This document shows positions 11,801 to 24,310 of a stretch of DNA of 64,000 nucleotides, piece by piece (position 1 is the first letter of the stretch; every line of letters begins with the position of its first letter). Both the position numbers and the translations under genes were made by a program. This stretch comes from Osedax fenrisi (Eukaryota; Annelida; Polychaeta; Sabellida; Siboglinidae), in contig OZ025243.1 in the NCBI GenBank assembly GCA_964019155.1, forward strand, positions 18,752,226 to 18,816,225, in the 5' to 3' direction. The notes under the pieces are model-generated. The model was given only the letters and a program-made list of their open reading frames with translations, made no database searches and was not told the origin of the DNA.

Positions 11801-13300
11801 ATTATTAAATATTTATTGATAATATTCAATAATAAATTGAATTTTCTTTAATAAACAATGTTTCTGACAATCTTTTTGTATTGATTGTATTGATATGGTT
11901 AAAAATTTGTTTTTATAAAACGGGTGAATATGAATAAAACTCAAATTTAAATATATCTATAATATCATCATCCATTTGTCCTTCTATTATCAATGATTCT
12001 GTTACAATTTTGCTATACAATAGTTTTAAAAACTTGGTTTTGTTTTCGATTATAACTTACATTTCTCCGATAATATCCATTGTATGTAAATCAACTATTA
12101 TAAATTATATAAAATAATTTCAATTATTAAATTATTATATTTTAACATATCTAAAATGTAAATAGAATAATTAGTTGAGTTGTGTATTAATGAATTGTAA
12201 TCTCTCTATATCATGGCCTTCATTCGACTTCTATACAATATTTGGATATAATTAGTATATAATTAATTACAGTTGTAGGACATCATATATACCTATAGCC
12301 TATAGGTAAGGGATATAGGCTATATGCTATAGGTATATATGATGTCCTACACTTATATTACTCTGCCAATATTCACTTTATTAATTATAAATGGTTAAAT
12401 ATATCTTCGAGATATAACTTTAATTATTATTATTATTATTATTATTTTAATATAACACATTTTAAATATAATATATATATATATATTAATAATAGTGTAT
12501 ATTATCTATATAGAGAGAAATTATGACAATTAATATAGTTCAGTCGTCACTTAATAAATAAATGCATGTTTAGCTTTAAAACTAAGCGTAGTTCTTATTA
12601 CACGAGGATCAAAGGGAAGATTGTTACATGTCTAACTAGTAATTACGTATTATGTAATTATATTACGTAATCATGTTACGTAATCATGTTACGAGTTATT
12701 CGAATTTAATGGAGATATTGATCTTCAACGCTTCTGTAAGGCTACTATAATGTATTTAAAGTATACTCTATCAAGATACGTTACAATATCTTTCAGTATG
12801 GCTTCCGTATTTATTCATATTAATTAATTGTTGTTATTTTACTTTTTTTAACTAATCTATTATTCTATTTATTTATGTTTTTATTTTTGTATAATCGTTT
12901 ACACAATAGAAACGATACTAACGTTATTTATGTGTCTAAATAAATAATTAATTATAATCAATCAATAAATTATAATTATAATAATAATTATACTTTTAAT
13001 AATTATCAATAGTAATTAGCTTATATAATCCATAATAATTATTCATTATTAATATATAATATATGTATATTTATAATTTATATATACAATAATAATAATA
13101 ATAATATTTATTTATTGAAATCACAAATATATATATAGTGAATACAATACAAATATCGTATACAAATGGACCCCTCAAGATGTCATATACGTATATATGT
13201 TATAAATAACTTCAAGGGTCTCGGACAATACAATACAAATAGTTACATTTTTTTCTTGTGTTTTGATTTATCGTTTATTAAGTTCTTGATAAAACACAGG
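11801..13300. other. AT-rich intergenic DNA
   Basis: No gene was found. Contents are short ATT/AAT runs (near 12423-12450 and 13090-13112), GTTACGTAATCAT repeats near 12640-12690, and one strong palindrome listed separately. Confidence 0.65.
12275..12350. repeat. Perfect 25-bp-arm palindrome
   Basis: The left arm GTAGGACATCATATATACCT continues with ATAGC and is repeated exactly in inverse at 12326-12350. The 26-bp centre is itself partly self-complementary (CCTATAGG and TATAGGCTATA words). No open frame. It may be a small fold-back element. Confidence 0.9.
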
Positions 13301-13304
13301 AGAA

Positions 13305-13395
13305 AAACAAGAACTGCCTGGAGTCAATCCCTGGACCTCTGGCTTACTAGCTTAATAATAATTATTGGTTGCTCCACTGAGCCATAGACCCCAGA
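13305..13395 (-). repeat. tRNA-derived SINE-like fragment
   Basis: On the minus strand TGGCTCAGTGGA is a tRNA A-box and GGATTGACTCC is a near-match to the B-box. They are separated by about 50 bp, including an AT-rich insert where the anticodon arm would be. The acceptor stem does not pair. A decayed tRNA pseudogene or SINE head is the best reading; it is not a usable tRNA. Confidence 0.4.
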
Positions 13396-13789
13396 CTTAT
13401 AAGTATAATATATATATATATATATATATAAATTTATTATATCAGATAACCAAAGACACGCGCGTAAGTGTGTGTGTATGTTCCGGTAGTAAGGTATGGC
13501 GTATACAGGTTGCCCGTTATCGGTAATATGTCAGTCACGTGATGGATGATGTCATCACGTGCTCGGTTCATCTGATCACGTGCTCGGTTCATCTTATCGC
13601 GTGCGTGATTCGCCACAAAGATAATAGATTAGTGAAGGGGACAACGTAATATTTACAATGATAACGGTATTCTATTGTTAGCATGTTACGAGAAATAACT
13701 GATAATATAGACTCTATAGTATAAGTTACTATAGAGTACTCTATAGTATAGAGTATATTGCAATATATAATATAGTAGGTTATGTTATT

Positions 13790-13857
13790 GTATAAATATG
13801 TTATTATATACAGTATACTATATACATAGTATACTGTATATAATAACATATTTATAC
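13790..13857. repeat. Perfect 32-bp-arm palindrome
   Basis: GTATAAATATGTTATTATAT followed by ACAGTATACTAT is repeated exactly in inverse after a 4-base loop (ATAC). Related TATAGTATACT words extend the self-complementary zone on both sides (about 13690-13930), next to a (TA)n array at 13930-13957. Confidence 0.9.
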
Positions 13858-13926
13858 TATATATATAGTATACTATAGTGTACTATATATAGTGTATATC
13901 CACTATGTATAGTAGTTAATATAGTA

Positions 13927-13960
<34 letters not shown>

Positions 13961-14488
13961 TCATTCTGTTTTCGCCTCTCGCCGTGAACGGTCGTGTTTT
14001 ATATTCATTCGATTCGCATTGTTTGACAATAACAAATATTACAACATTATTGTGACGCATTTACATCGTTTCTGTACGTTCATCATACATTCATAAATTG
14101 GTCAACGTTTACGTGTTACTCGGTACCCGTCCAGGAGGATCTCCCGTGCCTGGCTCGCTCTGGTTGTCGGTTACCCGTACTTTAAACCGTCGGTACCTTG
14201 AGTTTAGTTACTATTTATCACGTATCTTATATTTATTTAATATTTATAATTATATTGCCTGTGTGCTTATATTAACTTTATTAATCAATACATATATATG
14301 TATTTATGTTTATGTATGTGTGTATCTATGTAAATATATATACACATATTTAGCTGTATCTATATATATATGTATATATATATATAAGTATTTTATACTG
14401 ATATTTATAATTGTATTGTTTTGTTTTATTGATTTTCTGAACGTTTCGCTTCAGTGATTTCTTTCTTTAAATCATATCATACAATATA

Positions 14489-15496
14489 ATGGATTGTAAT
14501 TCATGCACAAAACCATTAAATACTAAATGTATTAAATGCGCTTGTGGATATTCAATTCACTTTGAATGTTTGTATAATACTTATATACTACCAAATGATT
14601 ATACGAATATTTCCCAGTCGAAATATGCGATTTATATTCTATCTTCGCAACACTTTAAATTTATATGTGAATCGTGTATAGTTAAACCAACTGAAAATAT
14701 TACTGAATTAACTAACCCTAAATTTAATACCAATGATGATAAACTTGATTACCTTACTAATATTACTACAAATATTAATCAAAAACTTGACATAATGAAT
14801 TCAGAAATAATTTCATTTAAAAAATCATCTCACACTATGAAGTCAAACACTTCAACTATTCTTAATAATATTTCATCCGCCTTATCCTCACTTCCAGATA
14901 CATTAAATAAAACTACCTCTAAATCTTTTAGTGATATCGTTAAATCAACATTACCGACGCATAAACCTACCGTTACTAAACCAACTCCTAACATTTTGTC
15001 ATGCTCTTCTCAACCCTCGGTTGTTATTGAGCATATTTCACCTGACAATAGAAATCTTACATACATTAAATCACTATTCAAACAACTAGAACTCGATTCT
15101 AATACCATTACAGATTACTCATTCATTTCTCACTATGCTAATATAGTAGTATCTTCATCATGCATAATTGATAGTTTAATTAACTCCAGATCTGATCTTC
15201 AACCAACTGATTTCAAATCATTATTCATTCGTCCTTTCATTGCCAGTGATATAATGAAAATTGGACGTATTTACTTCCACGCTTCTAAATCTTCTCTGAC
15301 GAAATTTAAGTGTGTACTTAATATGCGCAGTCTTTCTTATCAACTTCGTAATTTGATTAATACAGGTAACTCGGAAACATATGGTATCGATTGGAAATCA
15401 AAACCATATATCCCTGATGTTAATGAATTCCTTCAATGGTCAAATTCATATGAACATTATCTGAAATCCAAAAAAGGCTCTTCTCCCTCTGATTGA
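14489..15496 (+). CDS. LINE ORF1 protein with PHD-like zinc finger
   Basis: An intact 335-residue frame. Residues 3-63 form a Cys/His cluster: C3, C6, C14, C17, C19, H24, C27, C60 and C63, ending in FICESC. This fits a PHD/RING-type finger such as those known in CR1-group ORF1 proteins. Residues about 85-135 are predicted coiled coil (NINQKLDIMNSEIISFKK). Residues 170-335 form a globular domain of RNA-binding type by position, with no motif I can name. The likely role is binding the element's RNA in the particle. The frame ends at TGA 15494-15496 and ORF2 continues in the same frame. Confidence 0.8.
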   Translation: MDCNSCTKPLNTKCIKCACGYSIHFECLYNTYILPNDYTNISQSKYAIYILSSQHFKFICESCIVKPTENITELTNPKFNTNDDKLDYLTNITTNINQKLDIMNSEIISFKKSSHTMKSNTSTILNNISSALSSLPDTLNKTTSKSFSDIVKSTLPTHKPTVTKPTPNILSCSSQPSVVIEHISPDNRNLTYIKSLFKQLELDSNTITDYSFISHYANIVVSSSCIIDSLINSRSDLQPTDFKSLFIRPFIASDIMKIGRIYFHASKSSLTKFKCVLNMRSLSYQLRNLINTGNSETYGIDWKSKPYIPDVNEFLQWSNSYEHYLKSKKGSSPSD

Positions 15497-18319
15497 CTTT
15501 GTTATCATAATGATTATAAGTATTTATTTCAATTAATTAATTCGAGATCTGTTCGTAATAAAGTTGATATTATAGCTCAATCTATTATTGATTCAAAATG
15601 TCTTATAACGGCAATTACAGAAACCTGGCTGACTGATAAAGACACTGCTCTATCATCACAACTAATACCTCAAGGGTATAATATAACTATTGCTAATAGA
15701 TCTATTCCTTGTCGTGGTGGTGGTCTTGCATTAATTTACTCATCTAAATTGAAACTTGTCTCCACTACCATTCCGTCTTTCTCATCGTGTGAAATGATGA
15801 TCTGCAATCTTAAGTTTCCATCTTCTTGTACAATATATTTTGTTCTAATTTACCGTCCTCCTTCTTCTAGTATCACTGAATTTTTAGTTGATCTAACATC
15901 TATTTTTGAATCGATCTCTTCAGATAACACTATAATTCTTGGCGATTTTAACATACAATATAATAGATCTTATCCTGCTGCATCATCTTTAAAAAGTTTG
16001 ATCAATGAGTTCTCTCTCACGCAACATATACTTTTTCCCACTAATACGAATGGTAATTGCATTGATCTAGTTATATCACCATCTTCATCTGACATTGTTT
16101 CATCTCCTTCTCAAAGTTTTCTAATTTCTTATCACTTTGTAGTTACGTTTGAGTTGATATTACCACCATCTACCTCTCCCCGACCAGAGCGTTCTTTTAG
16201 GAAGATATCTGCTATTAACATTCCTTCATTTGTAAATTCTATATTTTCACGACTTGATAATCCTCAGTCGTTGCTCGTAGTTGACTCTCTTTACGACAAT
16301 TGTAATGCTGCTATCTCAAATTCTCTTGAAATATTTGCTCCTGTCATTAAATCCATTAATCGATCATTTTCCAAATCACCTTGGTTTAACAATGAACTAG
16401 TAAACCTACGTCGAACACTTAGAAAACTCCAAAATAGATATCAAGTATCTAACCTTGAATCTGATCTTAAATCTTTCAAAGTATGCCGTTCACTCTATAG
16501 GACTAAACTTATCACATTAAAATCCTCCTACTTTACTGATAAGTTAAATAACTTTGGTATGTCTTCCAAACAAGCATTTCAACTTTCATTTAAATTAATC
16601 GGTCGAGATCAGAATAGACGTATTCCTGACCATTCTGACTCCTATCTGTGCACTGCTTTTTCCAATTTCTTTCAACGAAAGATATCTAATGTTATCGATT
16701 CTCTCCCAAGATTTGATGTTGCACTATTTGATGTTACTTTCATTACCTCTTCAAATCATTGGTCTTGTTTTACCCTTCCATCTCAGGCATTTGTTCTTTC
16801 ATTAGTGACTTCCCTCAAATCTCACTCCCCTTTAGATCCTGTTCCATTGGTCTTACTTCGTTCCATTTCTCCCTATATAATTGGTTTGATTACTAATATT
16901 ATCAATGTATCTCTTATTACTTCTACTGTTCCACAATCGATGAAACACTCGTATATTACCCCACTACTTAAAAAACCGACTTTAGATCACTCAAATTTGA
17001 CTAACTATAGACCAATATCCCAACTCTCGTCAATATCAAAGACTTTAGAACGAGTTGTTTCAACCCAGTTAATACATTATATAACTACAAACAATATTGC
17101 TGATTGTTTTCAAAGTGCTTATCTCCCACACCGCAGCACAGAAACTGCCCTCAACCTTATTTTCAGTGACATTCTTTTATCTCTTGACACCAAATGCCCA
17201 TGTTATCTTATTCTACTAGATTTATCGTGCGCTTTTGACTCTCTTAATCTTATTATTCTTTCGTATCGCCTGCGTGAGATAGGAATTAATGGTCAAGTAC
17301 TCAACTGGTTCATGTCCTTTGTCTAAAATAGAACTTCTTCTGTTAAAATTAATTCTTCTTTATCACAACCATTTACTAACTCATACGGTGTTCCGCAAGG
17401 CTCCGTACTCGGGCCCATTTTATTCATAATCTATAGATTACCTATTAGATCAATATTTCTTAAATATCCTCATCTACATTATCATCTTTATGCAGATGAT
17501 TTGCAAATTTATACGTCCTTCCCACCATCATGTAACACTGAATCTATTCAATTAACTATTTATAACTGCATTACTGAATTAATTACATGGTTCTCCACTA
17601 ACTCATTATCATTAAATATGGCTAAAACTAATACCATTATTTTATCTAGATCCTCTTCCCCTTTAACTATATCCCATCCTTTTTTACGCTCCCTTCCTAT
17701 TTCCGAATCAGTAACTACACTAGGTATTACCTTTGATAACAAGTTCAATGTATCGTTGCAAATAACAAATGTAATTCGTATAGCTAACTATTATCTTTAC
17801 AATATTAGAAAGACACGTAATAAACTTACTTATAACTTAACGAAGTGTTTACTCGACTCCCTTGTATTCAGTAGACTTCGTTATTGTTGCTCATTATATA
17901 CTACTCTCCCACTTTATTTAATGCACAGATTTGAAAATATTCAACGTCGTGCGGTTAGAATACTGTACAAGCTCAAACGTCGTATGGATGTTTCGATTAC
18001 ATCTCTGATGATTTCTCTTGGTTGGCTTCCGTTTCATTCTAAATGCAAGTTTCGTATCCTGTGCATAACGCAAAGAGCCATTTACCGATCTATTCCCGAA
18101 TATCTCGATACGTTAATATCAATTCGTTCCGACTCCCGACCTCGCCGCTCTGGATCCACAATGGTTCTACACCAACCAATTACTTCTACGAGATTTGCTG
18201 AAGCAGCATTTGCTGTTGCAGCACCAAAATATTGGAACTTGTTACCAACTGATATACGTATAACTAAATCTGAGTCATTATTTAAACGTAAATTATATAA
18301 ATATTTTCTTTATTTGTAA
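15497..18319 (+). pseudogene. LINE ORF2 endonuclease-reverse transcriptase, disabled
   Basis: The frame is continuous with ORF1 after its TGA and has no ATG before the endonuclease. The endonuclease reads RSVRNK at 15542, ITETWL with the catalytic Glu at 15620, and GDFN at 15941. The usual SDH motif is SYH at 16127-16135, so the catalytic Asp is lost. The reverse transcriptase has NYRPISQLSSISKTLERV near 17000, motif A LLDLSCAFDSL (17210-17242), GVPQGSVLGPILF near 17388 and motif C YADD at 17489-17500. The C-terminal region RRAVRILYKLKRR and WNLLP is conserved. An in-frame TAA at 17324-17326 cuts the RT between motifs A and C. There are no frameshifts, so inactivation looks recent. Confidence 0.85.
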
Positions 18320-18461
18320 TTCCATTTAATATCATTGTTCTCGTTATTATGTATTGTTCTAGTTTTCGTTCTTTACTATTATTTTTTGTTTATTTTTATT
18401 TTATTATATATGACGCCGATAAACATATAATGTTTTGTTAGTCAATAAACTATTTAATAAT

Positions 18462-18468
<7 letters not shown>

Positions 18469-18522
<54 letters not shown>

Positions 18523-18637
18523 CAGTAGTTAATATACTATATTATATTATATCTATAGCTATTCATATCAAAACATTTATATTATTAATTATGTATTATG
18601 TATTTTATATTTATTATTATGTACATATATGTAGATG

Positions 18638-18682
<45 letters not shown>
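18469..18682. repeat. (TA)n-rich tract
   Basis: Two (TA)n arrays (about 18470-18531 and 18637-18680) flank AT-rich sequence directly after the LINE tail. Translation gives only YIYI-type peptides. Confidence 0.85.
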
Positions 18683-18684
<2 letters not shown>

Positions 18685-18687
18685 TTG

Positions 18688-19087
18688 GAGGGTAAGGTGG
18701 CAACCTTTTGATGGTAATGTGGCCAGGCATTAATCCAATAGATGGCGTTACTATATATATCATAATTTTTTTATTAATAGATTTACAAATTATGTTTACT
18801 TATTTATACAATTATTACCAGTGCGCATATCATATATATATTCATTTACACGAATCACATTTACAAATCAAATAAGTTTAATAATATATACAATAGTATA
18901 TATATACAAAATTATAGTTATAATGATATACAAAAGTGAAATTTTAAAATAAGTTATTGTCATTTTATAATTTACTAATATTTTTTTTATTTTGTATTCT
19001 TGTAATGCTGTTATCAAGTTGAATGGGAAAATACCTAGTCAAGCTTTGCTTTTGTATTTTCCTGAGTGTTTACACTCTATCTGATTC

Positions 19088-19145
<58 letters not shown>

Positions 19146-19212
19146 ATTTGACTTATAGTTTATTAGATACGCTAGCTGGCCACATTACCCTCCTGGCCAT
19201 ATTACCCATATA
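18688..19212. mobile_element. MITE family C (inverted GGTAATGTGGCCAG ends)
   Basis: The left end has GGGTAAGGTGGCAACC then GGTAATGTGGCCAGG. The right end has the inverse order, CTGGCCACATTACCC then CTGGCCATATTACCC. Each end therefore carries the GGGTAATRTGGCCAG motif twice as a direct pair, inverted between ends. The interior is AT-rich and non-coding with (TA)n at about 19090-19142. The exact ends and the target duplication are not certain. Confidence 0.6.
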
Positions 19213-19519
19213 TCCCTTACATATATGTAGGCCAAGATATATTGTATTGTACACATATGTGTGATATGTTACTACTATCAACATCAAAATGTGCTATTCA
19301 GTTCTTTAGATCATACATTGTATATTTAAATGTTAAAATATGTAAGCGATAAACATAATCAATTATTTATTGTAATATATCTTCTCCATATTCACCTATT
19401 ACAGATAAATATATTATTAATTAATAACCTCCGACTTCTTAATTAACATTGCCACTTCTTCAATTAAGTTGTAGAAGTTTAATTACAAATGTTGATGCTA
19501 ACGAATTTTAATCACAACT

Positions 19520-21735
19520 AACCTTCAGGTCGACCTTGTTCGTCATTTCTTTACACGTGATCTCCATTCCTCTCTATCGCTATTCGCTATCGGTAGTTCC
19601 TCACTAGTGCACATCGTATCGTACCATAGTTGGTCCAAGTATTTCTCCATAGGTCGTTAACGCACGTCGTAGTCCATGTAGTGGGTTTCAGAGTAATAAT
19701 TCGCTTGCTACTTCGCTTCCGTTTCTCCAGCAGTACCGGATAACTTCAACCGATATGTTACTCTTAGAATACTACCGTACAACTCCTTATTCGTTACGTG
19801 ATCTCTCCGTGATTTGTTTAGCGCAGCACGCAGCATGCGTGTATAGGATCCATCAACTCTCAATTCTCTCTAAAGTTGAAGTTAGATTCCAAGTATTATA
19901 GAAATATACAAGAATAGTCTCATATGTAACTTTAAATAAGTTTCTTTTGAGTTTACTTGACAAGTTAGATTTCCAGATTGTGTTCATGCTATGCAAGGCT
20001 TCCCACGAACTTCTGATGCTTACGCTTACGTAATGTTGTGTTGAACCAATATAACTACTTAGATACTTTAATTCTTCTACACATTTTATATAGTGGTTGA
20101 TAAGATTTTCATGTTTATCTGGTTTTCTTGATTTAAACACATGTATTACGTCTTTTCTGAATTTATATGTAAACCGATATATGTAGTCGTAGCTTTAATT
20201 TGGTGTAGTAGTATATTTGAATCTATCATACATCAGTTAATACAGATATGTCGTCATCGTGTTTACTATAGGGTATCTATTGATTTTTCTTTTTGTAAGA
20301 GTGAAACAGAAATGTGAGACTCATATTGTGAGTTAACTCATTTAATAAAAATAGAATAGAATTTTCTATCCAATAATGTGTTCAATATATATATATATAT
20401 ATAGTAGAGATATATAATGAATAGAGTGATGCAAGTTTATCTCCTTGTAGTACTCCAATAGTTATATCGTATAATGGAGTATAACCATCAGGTGATTTTA
20501 TCATGAAGCGAGTGTTCTTATAGAGAATTAATATGGCATTAACGATTTCAGTGGGTATACCATATATGATTAAGATATCTTTTCACAGTTTTAGAAGTAG
20601 CAGCTTATGAAAATTCTATAAATGATACATTATACAGCTATAGCTGGTGGGTTTTTAATCTGTATAACTTCTAGTATATGTCGATGATTAAAATCTGTCC
20701 TGAAGTTGATCTCTTTATACGAACCCATTTTGATTTTTTCTCAGTATATTATCTAGCTCTGATATTATCATATGTAATAGCATCTGGTTATATACCTTAG
20801 CTGCAAAAATGCTAACCTATAGTTAGTTTGATTCCCAGATAGTTATTTGTGCTAGACATATCTCCTTTTTAGGGAAAGAGAGTAAGCATCCTTCATTCCA
20901 TCTGTCTATTGGTTATTGAGAGTATACACTATTGCATGAGTTTAGTAAGATTATTTTAATTAGTTTAGTTTCCATACTTCTGCTAGTATTTCATCTAAAC
21001 CATCAGTTTTTCCATTTGTTATTTTTTTAGTAGCTTCCATTAATTCCCCGATTAAAGTCCTATTTGATATCTAGTTCATTTTGTATAATCACTGTACTTT
21101 CGTCATTTGATGAAGGAATTGTTGGTTACCAATTATTTCTATGAAATGATCGTCACAAAGTTAAATTCGTTCTTTTCCACTGTTAGCTTTAAGTTTTTCT
21201 CATTTGTAGTTCTTTCTTCTCCTAACTTTGGTTACTATTTTCCATACAACAGCTGGTTTTTTTGTTACACATTGAACATTAAATTTCACTTATTTGATTC
21301 TGAATATATTCAGTTTGTTACTTTTCATACTATTGTACAATTTATTTTGAGCTTCGTTGAAATGTCTGATATATTCTGGTTTAGATTTATTTTATTGATG
21401 TTGTATCGCCTCGTGTAGTATGTAACGGTTTTCATATGTATTAGCTGTTTCCCAGAGTATACTTTTGTTCACTTTTGGTTTCAATGGAATTACTTTAGCA
21501 GAAGTTTCTTTAAAAGCGGTTTCAAAGTGAGTATATAATGCTAGTAGGCGAAACTGCTAGATGGCGAAAATGTATTATCCTGAATATCTTCGAATTGTGT
21601 TTTAACTTTAGTAATAAAGGTGTTTCGGATTTCTGTATTGATCTTTAATTGTGTCCAATTATACTGTTTGATTTTACTAACTTTCTTATTGTTAGATCTA
21701 AGACTCAGTATTTTATCTGCTGATATGATACTATA
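19520..21735 (-). mobile_element. Decayed RTE-type LINE (minus strand)
   Basis: Read on the minus strand from 21735: YNWTQLKINTEIRNTF (endonuclease-RT linker), NGKTDGLDEILAEVWK near 21010 (RT start), a YGIP..IV..I block and SPDGYTPLYDITIGVLQGD near 20500 (motif B region). Then come VEELKYLSSYIGSTQHYVSV (20050-20070), SNLSSKLKRNLFKVTYETIL, and a C-terminal region near 19530-19850 with CWRNGSEVASELLL. The catalytic motifs are lost or obscured and there are many stops and frameshifts. The endonuclease and 5' end are not visible. Confidence 0.7.
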
Positions 21736-23985
21736 ATAAAATAATAAATTGGTAAATTAGTTATAAGCTCTACAGTTTTTAGCACTATATTTCACTTTAT
21801 ATTTATTCTAATATAATAAATATAAGACATATATGTCTTATATATAGGAATTTGGAGATTTATACGTCCAGGATTGATCTTGCCTTTTCTGGAAGTATGT
21901 GTTTAGGTATTAGTTTATTTTTAATGAGATAATATTTAGTATATAGATTGGTTGAATATATAATTTACGGCTGGATAGAAATGCGTACAATATACTTAAA
22001 GTTAATCTGATATACATTATGTATATATAATACATACATAATATGTAATGTGGAGTACCCCAGTGTTATAGTAGCAGACCATTGGGTTTATCTATATTAA
22101 TGTATGATATTGAAACATGCTCATCAAAAAATGAATTTGTATTATTGGCTGATATACATATGTAATTATTAGTAATAACTCATCATATAGAGTATATATA
22201 TATATAATATAGAATTCTAACTATAGATTACAATCATCATGTAATAACATTTTCTATGGTTGAAGCTAAATAAATTGCCTATCAATAGAGTTAAAACCCA
22301 TTTACAAAGTAACGTGTACACGATGTATTGGATTACATGTATACACTGGTTTAAATATGTAATGTCATGTTGGTTATCTTACAAATAAATTAATAAAATG
22401 TTATGGATTATAAATATTTTTCATACTTTATTAATAAATCTCATATGAACAAATTGTACTCTACTTAATTATATCCGCATATCATTTAACCCTATGTGTA
22501 TATAAATATGGAGTCATAGGTATAATTTATTAAAACGTTTTACAGTTACCGTAAAAAATAAATGAAAAATAATCTAAAATAGAAATTAATATTAGCGTAA
22601 AATAATTGAAAATCCTTTTTCTTCCATATAGTCAGCCTACTCATCTCCGTCTAACCTTTCTGATATGATGGTATATATCAGCAATGATATCGCCAACATC
22701 GTAGCTATGGGAGGAATGTATATACGGAGTGTACTGTCCAATGGATAGTGGTCAATGGCCAATGTAGAGTGTCTATCGTGATAATACTGGCATATTAGAA
22801 AACAGTATAATATATAAATATGAAGAAATGGTAAGTTTACTAATAAAAACTATAAATAAGGATATATATTTAATATAATTTAATATCATGTTAAAATATG
22901 AAGAATAAATCAAAATTAAATTGTACTTACAAACCCGCAAAGTAGGGGTAATCTCGATATCAAAGAATGAAGTGAAAAAAATGCAGGTGTAGGCAGTATA
23001 TAAATATATCAACTATGCATGTATACTTATTTTTATAAGAACAATAAGATAAGCATCAAAATACCTATATCTATCATGAACAGAAATATAATAAACATAT
23101 GTAGGTTAGTCGACCATACAATTGTATATGAGGAAGAAACTAAACTAGAGAAACTTGGAGAACAGGTATTGATTATTGAATCAGCATGGATAAATTATAA
23201 TAATTTATCCTCGTTAGTAATATAGGTATTCTATATATTAGTAAGCTAGACTAAAATGATAACATATCGCTTGCCGAAGTTATCAAAAGGAAGAGTATAA
23301 TAATAATCAAAATAATACCATAAGTATAGACAACTCATCTTGTGATGATACTGACCAATCAGAAGACCAATATGAAAACATAACTCAAAGACACTGCATC
23401 AATTCTAAAGCACAATCACCTAATCATCATGGAAGAATTCATTGAATATTTTGTCCATATATTTTCTGCAGATATCTATAAATATATGACTCAATAAATA
23501 GGAATGAACAGTGTTACAGACTATGACCAAGAAACAAATAGTGTAGTAACTAATACAAATCCAATACAAATGCAATATAAATTCAATTTTATATAAGACT
23601 TCAATGGAACAAAGACCCATGTGATATTATGAAAAAAAAACAGAACAAAGAATAAAATGTATCATAGATTATAGATCAAATCCGATTACACTTAGTCAAC
23701 GAGCACAGAATAATAATTCATCGTTAACTATATATTATATTCCGTAATTAAAAGTAAGAGAAAGCTTTGGAATACAACGATGTAGTTATAAAAAGATACA
23801 CAAAACTTAACAATCTCAGGGAATATGATATTAGGTCATCCAAAAGATATGGATATTGTATTATAATCAATAACAAAGCAATTAAAACATTTCTAACCAA
23901 GAAACGCAACAACGAATCAAACCCATATCAACACTAACATTTTAATGAAACCCATAAAATGGATAACGAAGCTACCAAATAACAC
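21736..23985. other. AT-rich sequence, no confident gene
   Basis: No host gene was recognised. A short plus-strand frame at 23019-23225 contains INICRLVDHTIVYEEE, which resembles the region around RT motif C (a YADDT-like site changed to LVDHT). It may be LINE debris, but the match is too short to rely on. The rest is AT-rich and without clear repeats. Confidence 0.4.
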
Positions 23986-24310
23986 GTTCACTCTAATATA
24001 ACATAGAGTTATGGCATCCTTCGGGAAGCCAAAAGAAAATTACAAGAGTAATATAATGTAATACGATAAACTGGATAAGCCGGTTAAATATATCAAAAAA
24101 TCTAACAAACTATACGCATCTATAAAATACTGGAAAATAATAAACAATATAACAAGTATAAAAACATCAAAAGTGATAATCAAAGATTGAAATAATGATG
24201 AAATAGTTGAAAAGGGTTCGCCCACATCAAAATCCCACTTTACTGAGTAAAACTTCTATAAATATATAAATCGTAATCTGAAATAATCATCGACGAAATG
24301 ACTTGCTTAT
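23986..24310 (+). mobile_element. LINE endonuclease-RT linker remnant
   Basis: Plus-strand translation gives FGKPKENYKSN, then NKLYASIKYWKIINNITS, then a run ending VIIKD*NNDEIVEKGSP. The order FWK.IN..T, then I.D..G.....EKA, is typical of the linker between endonuclease and reverse transcriptase in non-LTR elements. Stops are present. It may belong to the same old plus-strand element as 28740-29560, now separated by later insertions. Confidence 0.35.

Larger units (their letters stand above)
13965..18468 (+). mobile_element. Near-complete CR1/L2-like LINE, about 4.5 kb
   Basis: A GC-richer 5' leader of about 500 bp (13965-14480) is followed by ORF1 (14489-15496), ORF2 (15497-18319) and a 150-bp 3' UTR with ATGACGCCGATAAACATAT. 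It ends in an AATAATAATAATA tail against a (TA)n array. ORF1 has a PHD-like finger; ORF2 has an apurinic-type endonuclease and a reverse transcriptase. This architecture fits the CR1/L2 group of the Jockey superfamily. The 5' boundary is estimated and no target duplication was identified. The 3' UTR word ATGACGYCGA is shared with the truncated LINE ending near 28730. Confidence 0.85.

Noticed and set aside
14098..14457. 119-codon open frame before LINE ORF1
   Set aside because: It lies in the LINE 5' leader, shows no domain, and its second half is a translation of AT-rich repeats.
21107..21418. 103-codon plus-strand open frame
   Set aside because: It is antisense to the decayed minus-strand RTE-type LINE and its residues are Phe/Leu/Ile-rich by base composition.
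23019..23225. Small gene candidate MYTYFYKNN..., 68 codons
   Set aside because: The only recognisable part resembles a degenerate RT motif C region. The match is too short and there is no gene context.
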